From: Bacillota bacterium
Lineage (GTDB): Bacteria > Bacillota > Bacilli > Paenibacillales > NBRC-103111
Length of the DNA: 64,000 bases
Reading direction: 5' to 3'
Assembly (NCBI GenBank): GCA_023386955.1
Contig: JAEWIS010000043.1
Span: 1 to 64,000, forward strand
The translations under genes and the position numbers were made by a program. Below, piece after piece: positions 61,200 to 64,000 of this stretch. Each line of letters starts with the position of its first letter. The first letter of the stretch is position 1. The notes under the pieces are model-generated. The model did not search any database and was not told where the DNA came from. It was given only the letters and a program-made list of their open reading frames with translations.

Positions 61200-61710
61200 C
61201 TAACGGAACTTAGCACATCAGTGGCTGGAAACCGTCGCCTTGGCGCGCTATCGGAACTTAGCTACACTCAGTGGCTGGAAACCGTTGCCTTGGCGCGCTA
61301 TCGGAACTAAGCGAGGCTCAGCCACCCGGGTTCCGCTACCACGACAGGCACCCGGTAGGCTAACGGAACTCAGCGACACTCGGAGGATGGATTCCGCGAC
61401 CTCGACGCGCTAACGGAACGATACGACGCTTAGAAGCCAGAATCCAATATTTCGGCGCGCTAACGGAACTTATCGACGCTTAGCCCGCTTTTTCAGGCAA
61501 AATGGGGTGCAGAATGGGCGCTAAGAGTCGCTGAATTCCGTTACAAATCAAATTGGTTCAATTTCAGCTGCTAAGAGTCGCTGAGTTCCGTTAGCGTTTC
61601 GGCGGTTCCCTTCTGAGTTCCGTTAACGCTCTGGCGGTTCGCTTCTGAGTTCCGTTAGCTCTCCCACAGTTTGCTTCTCAAGGCTGTTAGCATTTCGACG
61701 GTTCTGTTAG
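61200..61710. repeat. Expanded phased repeat array (copy C)
   Basis: Six forward units of the CTAACGGAACTNAGCGAC type start at about 61200, 61248, 61298, 61360, 61410 and 61460, mostly 48-50 bp apart. Two full inverted units (CTAAGAGTCGCTGAATTCCG at 61521 and CTAAGAGTCGCTGAGTTCCG at 61571) are 50 bp apart. From 61590 a different 32-bp tandem repeat follows, each unit ending in CTTCTGAGTTC or a variant (61617, 61649, 61681). The first two forward units share nearly identical spacers, a sign of recent duplication. The array lies between the ATPase and binding protein genes of one operon. Confidence 0.82.
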
Positions 61711-61789
61711 TCCTCCGGCGGTTCCACCAGTTCGTCAGCCTAGCCTTTATTTCGTGACAGTCTCCAACTATAAAAAAGGAGTGAAGCAT

Positions 61790-62950
61790 ATGAAATCAAT
61801 ATTTGTTGAAAATCGGTTACGTTCAGCGAAAATGGGAGTGGCAGCACTGTTATTGTTCACCTGGCTGCCCGCCTGCGGCACCTCAAGCAAGGAAACGCCG
61901 CAGGCCGCTCCAACAGTATCCCCTTCTGCTGCCGCAACGGCTGCCATTAGTGCCCAGCCCTCCCCTGCCGCTCCTGCCACTGTAACCTTCACCGACTCAG
62001 TTGGGCGGAAGGTAGAGCTTCCCAGTTCTATTGAACGGATTGCGCCCTCCGGACAATTAGCCCAAATGGTGCTGTTTGCCCTGGCACCGGACAAGCTGGT
62101 GGGGTTGTCCAACAAGTGGAACGGCGATGCAGGGGCTTTTATGGATGACAAATATCTCAAGCTGCCGGTGTTCGGCCAGTTCTACGGCTCCGGCAATCTG
62201 AACAAGGAAGCGCTGGCCGCCGCCAAACCCCAGGTGATTATCGACATCGGCGAGAAAAAGAGCAGCATTGTGGAGGACATGGACGGCGTGCAGAAGCAGT
62301 TGGGCATCCCCACTATTTTTGTAGAGGCCACACTTTCGACCATGTCCACTGCTTATGATACCTTGGGCAAGATACTCGGAATGCCTCAGGAAGCCAAAAC
62401 ACTCTCCGATTACACCAAGGAAATATACACCACCACCACCGACACCATGAAGAAAATCGGTGATAAAAAAGTCAAGGTTCTGTACAGCCTGGGAGACACA
62501 GGCACCAATGTGATTGCCAAGGGCTCCTTCCATTCCGAGGTCCTGGATCTGATGGCTGACAATGCGGCAGTGGTGGATAATCCCTCCGGCAAAGGCACGG
62601 GCAACGAGGTGTCCCTGGAACAGATTGTCCAATGGAAGCCCGATGTGATATTGTTCGCCCCCAACAGCATGTACGGCAAAGCCTCCTCCGACCCCACCTG
62701 GAAAACCATGAAGGCCATCTCCGGCGGCAAATTCTACGAGGTTCCCGCCAATCCCTTCAATTGGCTGGGCTCCCCTCCCTCCATAAACCGATATATGGGC
62801 ATGATTTGGCTATCGGAGCTATTGTACCCGGATGTCTTTTCTTATGATATGAAAAAAGAAGTCAGCCGCTTCTATACGCTCTTCTACCACAGCAAGCCGT
62901 TGACAGACGAGCAGTACACAAGTTTAACCGGAAGGGCCATTCGCAAATAG
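61790..62950 (+). CDS. FepB-type metal-chelate-binding lipoprotein
   Basis: A 386-residue extracellular binding protein of the periplasmic binding protein 2 family. The signal peptide ends at WLPAC (Cys29), then a Pro/Ala/Ser-rich linker to about residue 65. The binding domains start at VTFTDSVGRKVELPSSIERIAP. The C-terminal NPFNWLGSPPSINRYMGMIWLSELLYP is a distinctive segment that, from memory, marks a subgroup near DUF364 genes in anaerobes. GGAG lies 8 bp before the ATG at 61790. Though separated by array C, it belongs with the permease and ATPase. Confidence 0.86.
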   Translation: MKSIFVENRLRSAKMGVAALLLFTWLPACGTSSKETPQAAPTVSPSAAATAAISAQPSPAAPATVTFTDSVGRKVELPSSIERIAPSGQLAQMVLFALAPDKLVGLSNKWNGDAGAFMDDKYLKLPVFGQFYGSGNLNKEALAAAKPQVIIDIGEKKSSIVEDMDGVQKQLGIPTIFVEATLSTMSTAYDTLGKILGMPQEAKTLSDYTKEIYTTTTDTMKKIGDKKVKVLYSLGDTGTNVIAKGSFHSEVLDLMADNAAVVDNPSGKGTGNEVSLEQIVQWKPDVILFAPNSMYGKASSDPTWKTMKAISGGKFYEVPANPFNWLGSPPSINRYMGMIWLSELLYPDVFSYDMKKEVSRFYTLFYHSKPLTDEQYTSLTGRAIRK

Positions 62951-62968
62951 GCAGCTTTTGTGCCAACT

Positions 62969-63009
62969 CAAAAAGCAGTCCTTTCCGCCGTAGACGGAAT
63001 GGGCTGCTT
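62969..63009. terminator. Terminator between the binding protein and TetR genes
   Basis: Hairpin with arms AAGCAGTCCTTTCCG and CGGAATGGGCTGCTT. The minus-strand T run (TTTTTG) fits termination of the TetR gene best. Confidence 0.7.
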
Positions 63010-63055
63010 GTGTTAACCCTTGAGCCTACGCTCTTGCCGGTAGTGACAGTGCACC

Positions 63056-63613
63056 TCAAAGATTCTTCTCCAGCAATGCTCCTACTCGTTGAGCCATAAA
63101 ATCAGGTGGGTGTGGTCTTCCATTTTTGATCCACCATTCCACTACTCCTACGATAGCCGCTCCCAAAAATTGAATATCGACCTCTTCACCCTTCGGTAAT
63201 CCTGATTTCCCCCCCAAAGAAATATCGTTTTCTTTCATTGTTAGCTTCTCGAGGAAAAATTCCAGGAGCCGATTGCGGAAAAAAGGCCCTCCTTTACTCG
63301 TCAATATGGCAGAAAAAAACAAAGAATGACTCTCCAAATATTCGAACCATAGTCCCCCCATACTCCTATAATCCATCTTATCCTCGGCCAGATCACAGAG
63401 CTCCTGCATCTCATGAATATGTTCTTCGATGAGCTTATCCAGAAGATCAAACTTATCCATATAATGAAGATAGATTGTTCTTCGGCTCACGTCTGCCCTT
63501 TCCGAGATGTCTTGTATCGTAATCTGATCAAAATCCTTTTCCATCATTAATTCAATAACTGCCGTTTTTATAGCATGCTGCGATTTGCGTATCCTTCGAT
63601 CGAGCTTCAGCAC
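63056..63613 (-). CDS. TetR/AcrR-family regulator
   Basis: A 185-residue repressor. The N-terminal HTH (about residues 8-55) has ALIELMMEKDFDQITIQDISERADVSRRTIYLHYMDKFDLLDKL in part, typical of TetR. The ligand domain has a TetR_C-like helix set. The start is GTG at 63613 with GGGTGA upstream. It is divergent from the oxidoreductase gene, and an inverted repeat (GTGT, 8 bases, ACAC at 63661-63676) lies between them as a possible operator. Confidence 0.87.
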   Translation of the reverse strand: MLKLDRRIRKSQHAIKTAVIELMMEKDFDQITIQDISERADVSRRTIYLHYMDKFDLLDKLIEEHIHEMQELCDLAEDKMDYRSMGGLWFEYLESHSLFFSAILTSKGGPFFRNRLLEFFLEKLTMKENDISLGGKSGLPKGEEVDIQFLGAAIVGVVEWWIKNGRPHPPDFMAQRVGALLEKNL

Positions 63614-63660
63614 GTGTATATCACCCGCTTCCCCTTAGCTATTTCACAATAATCCAATAT

Positions 63661-63676
63661 GTGTGAACTAATACAC
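63661..63676. promoter_or_regulatory. Possible TetR operator
   Basis: GTGT GAACTAAT ACAC, an inverted repeat in the divergent promoter region. Confidence 0.4.
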
Positions 63677-63788
63677 GGAATCATCTTTTTTAATAATTGT
63701 AGATTTTCAATTGTCTGCTTACAATTATACATAGATGTTTCTTATTATACTAGTGTGCATTATATTCAAAAATGAAGGGTAGGATTTT

Positions 63789-64000
63789 ATGAAAATTGCG
63801 GTAATAGGTGCAACCGGTGCAACAGGAACGAAAGTGGTAGAACGGGCACTTGAATTGGGACATGAGGTTATAGCTGTGGCCCGCCGGCCGGAGCTCATTT
63901 CAGCTGCAGCACGCCTTACCTCCCGGAAGGGCGATGTCATGGACATTGATAGTGTGGCCAAAGCCATTGCCGGTGCAGAGGCAGTCATCACCTGCATCGG
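63789..64000 (+). CDS. NAD(P)H-binding oxidoreductase, 5' part only
   Basis: The first 70 residues of an NAD(P)-binding Rossmann protein that runs past the window end. MKIAVIGATGATGTKVVERALELGHEVIAVARRP contains the GxxGxxG dinucleotide motif, and GDVMD the usual Asp segment, as in atypical short-chain NmrA/SDR_a5-like proteins. AGGATTTT-type upstream sequence gives only a moderate ribosome binding site. Probably controlled by the divergent TetR. Confidence 0.8.
   Translation, partial: MKIAVIGATGATGTKVVERALELGHEVIAVARRPELISAAARLTSRKGDVMDIDSVAKAIAGAEAVITCI

Noticed and set aside
61200..61710. CRISPR array
   Set aside because: Units are inverted in the second half, diverged, and spacers are partly repeated; no cas genes.

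Overview
The window looks like chromosomal DNA of a Paenibacillus-type Firmicute. The evidence is strong AGGAGG-type ribosome binding sites, frequent TTG and GTG starts, T-box and lysine riboswitch leaders, lipobox lipoproteins, an S-layer (SLH) surface protein, a VanZ-like protein and pectin genes in the style of Bacillus yes/yte. No rRNA, tRNA, CRISPR array, transposase or phage structural genes were seen.

Layout. 1-4483: a DUF6376-like lipoprotein, a glutamyl-tRNA synthetase behind a T-box, a class I fructose-bisphosphate aldolase and a YbaK-type tRNA deacylase. 4536-6854: a double-HTH protein divergent from a tyrosine recombinase. 6836-17665: VanZ, WrbA, a VanRS-like two-component system with an SLH serine hydrolase, an EamA permease, a serine-recombinase-like protein lacking catalytic residues, a SulP transporter and a CE12-like esterase. 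17819-20310: a lysine permease behind a lysine riboswitch, and a DUF2798-like membrane protein. 20437-26685: nikR-nikABCDE plus a HAD phosphatase, with a NikR-type operator. 27320-30642: LysR, TauE and a carboxylesterase. 30732-44607: a pectin/rhamnogalacturonan locus with two beta-helix lyases, a YesS-like AraC sensor-regulator, an Lpl/Ytc-type ABC importer, a GH105 enzyme and an uncharacterised 591-residue protein.

44877-54747: a small membrane ORF, paired YdcZ-type transporters around a Crp-family regulator, a DJ-1 protein, a MarR / arylsulfotransferase-like / SsuABC operon, a V4R protein and a second Crp/Fnr regulator sharing a promoter region that holds two Fnr-type sites, and LysE. 54856-62950: an XRE-cupin regulator, then two divergent operons. 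One encodes a HypB/UreG-like GTPase, a soluble ABC ATPase, DUF364, a methyltransferase and a THEP1-like NTPase; the other a FecCD/FecE/FepB-type importer. I infer a metal or metal-chelate uptake and handling system. 63056-64000: TetR and a truncated NAD(P)H-binding oxidoreductase.

The most unusual non-coding signal is a family of about 25-bp intergenic units spaced 50 bp apart, two forward then two inverted (160-342, 26886-27070, 45123-45308), with an expanded array at 61200-61710 inside the metal importer operon. The pectin locus also carries three near-identical 24-bp sequences, each about 14 bp from a -10-like hexamer: probable operators of its AraC regulator.
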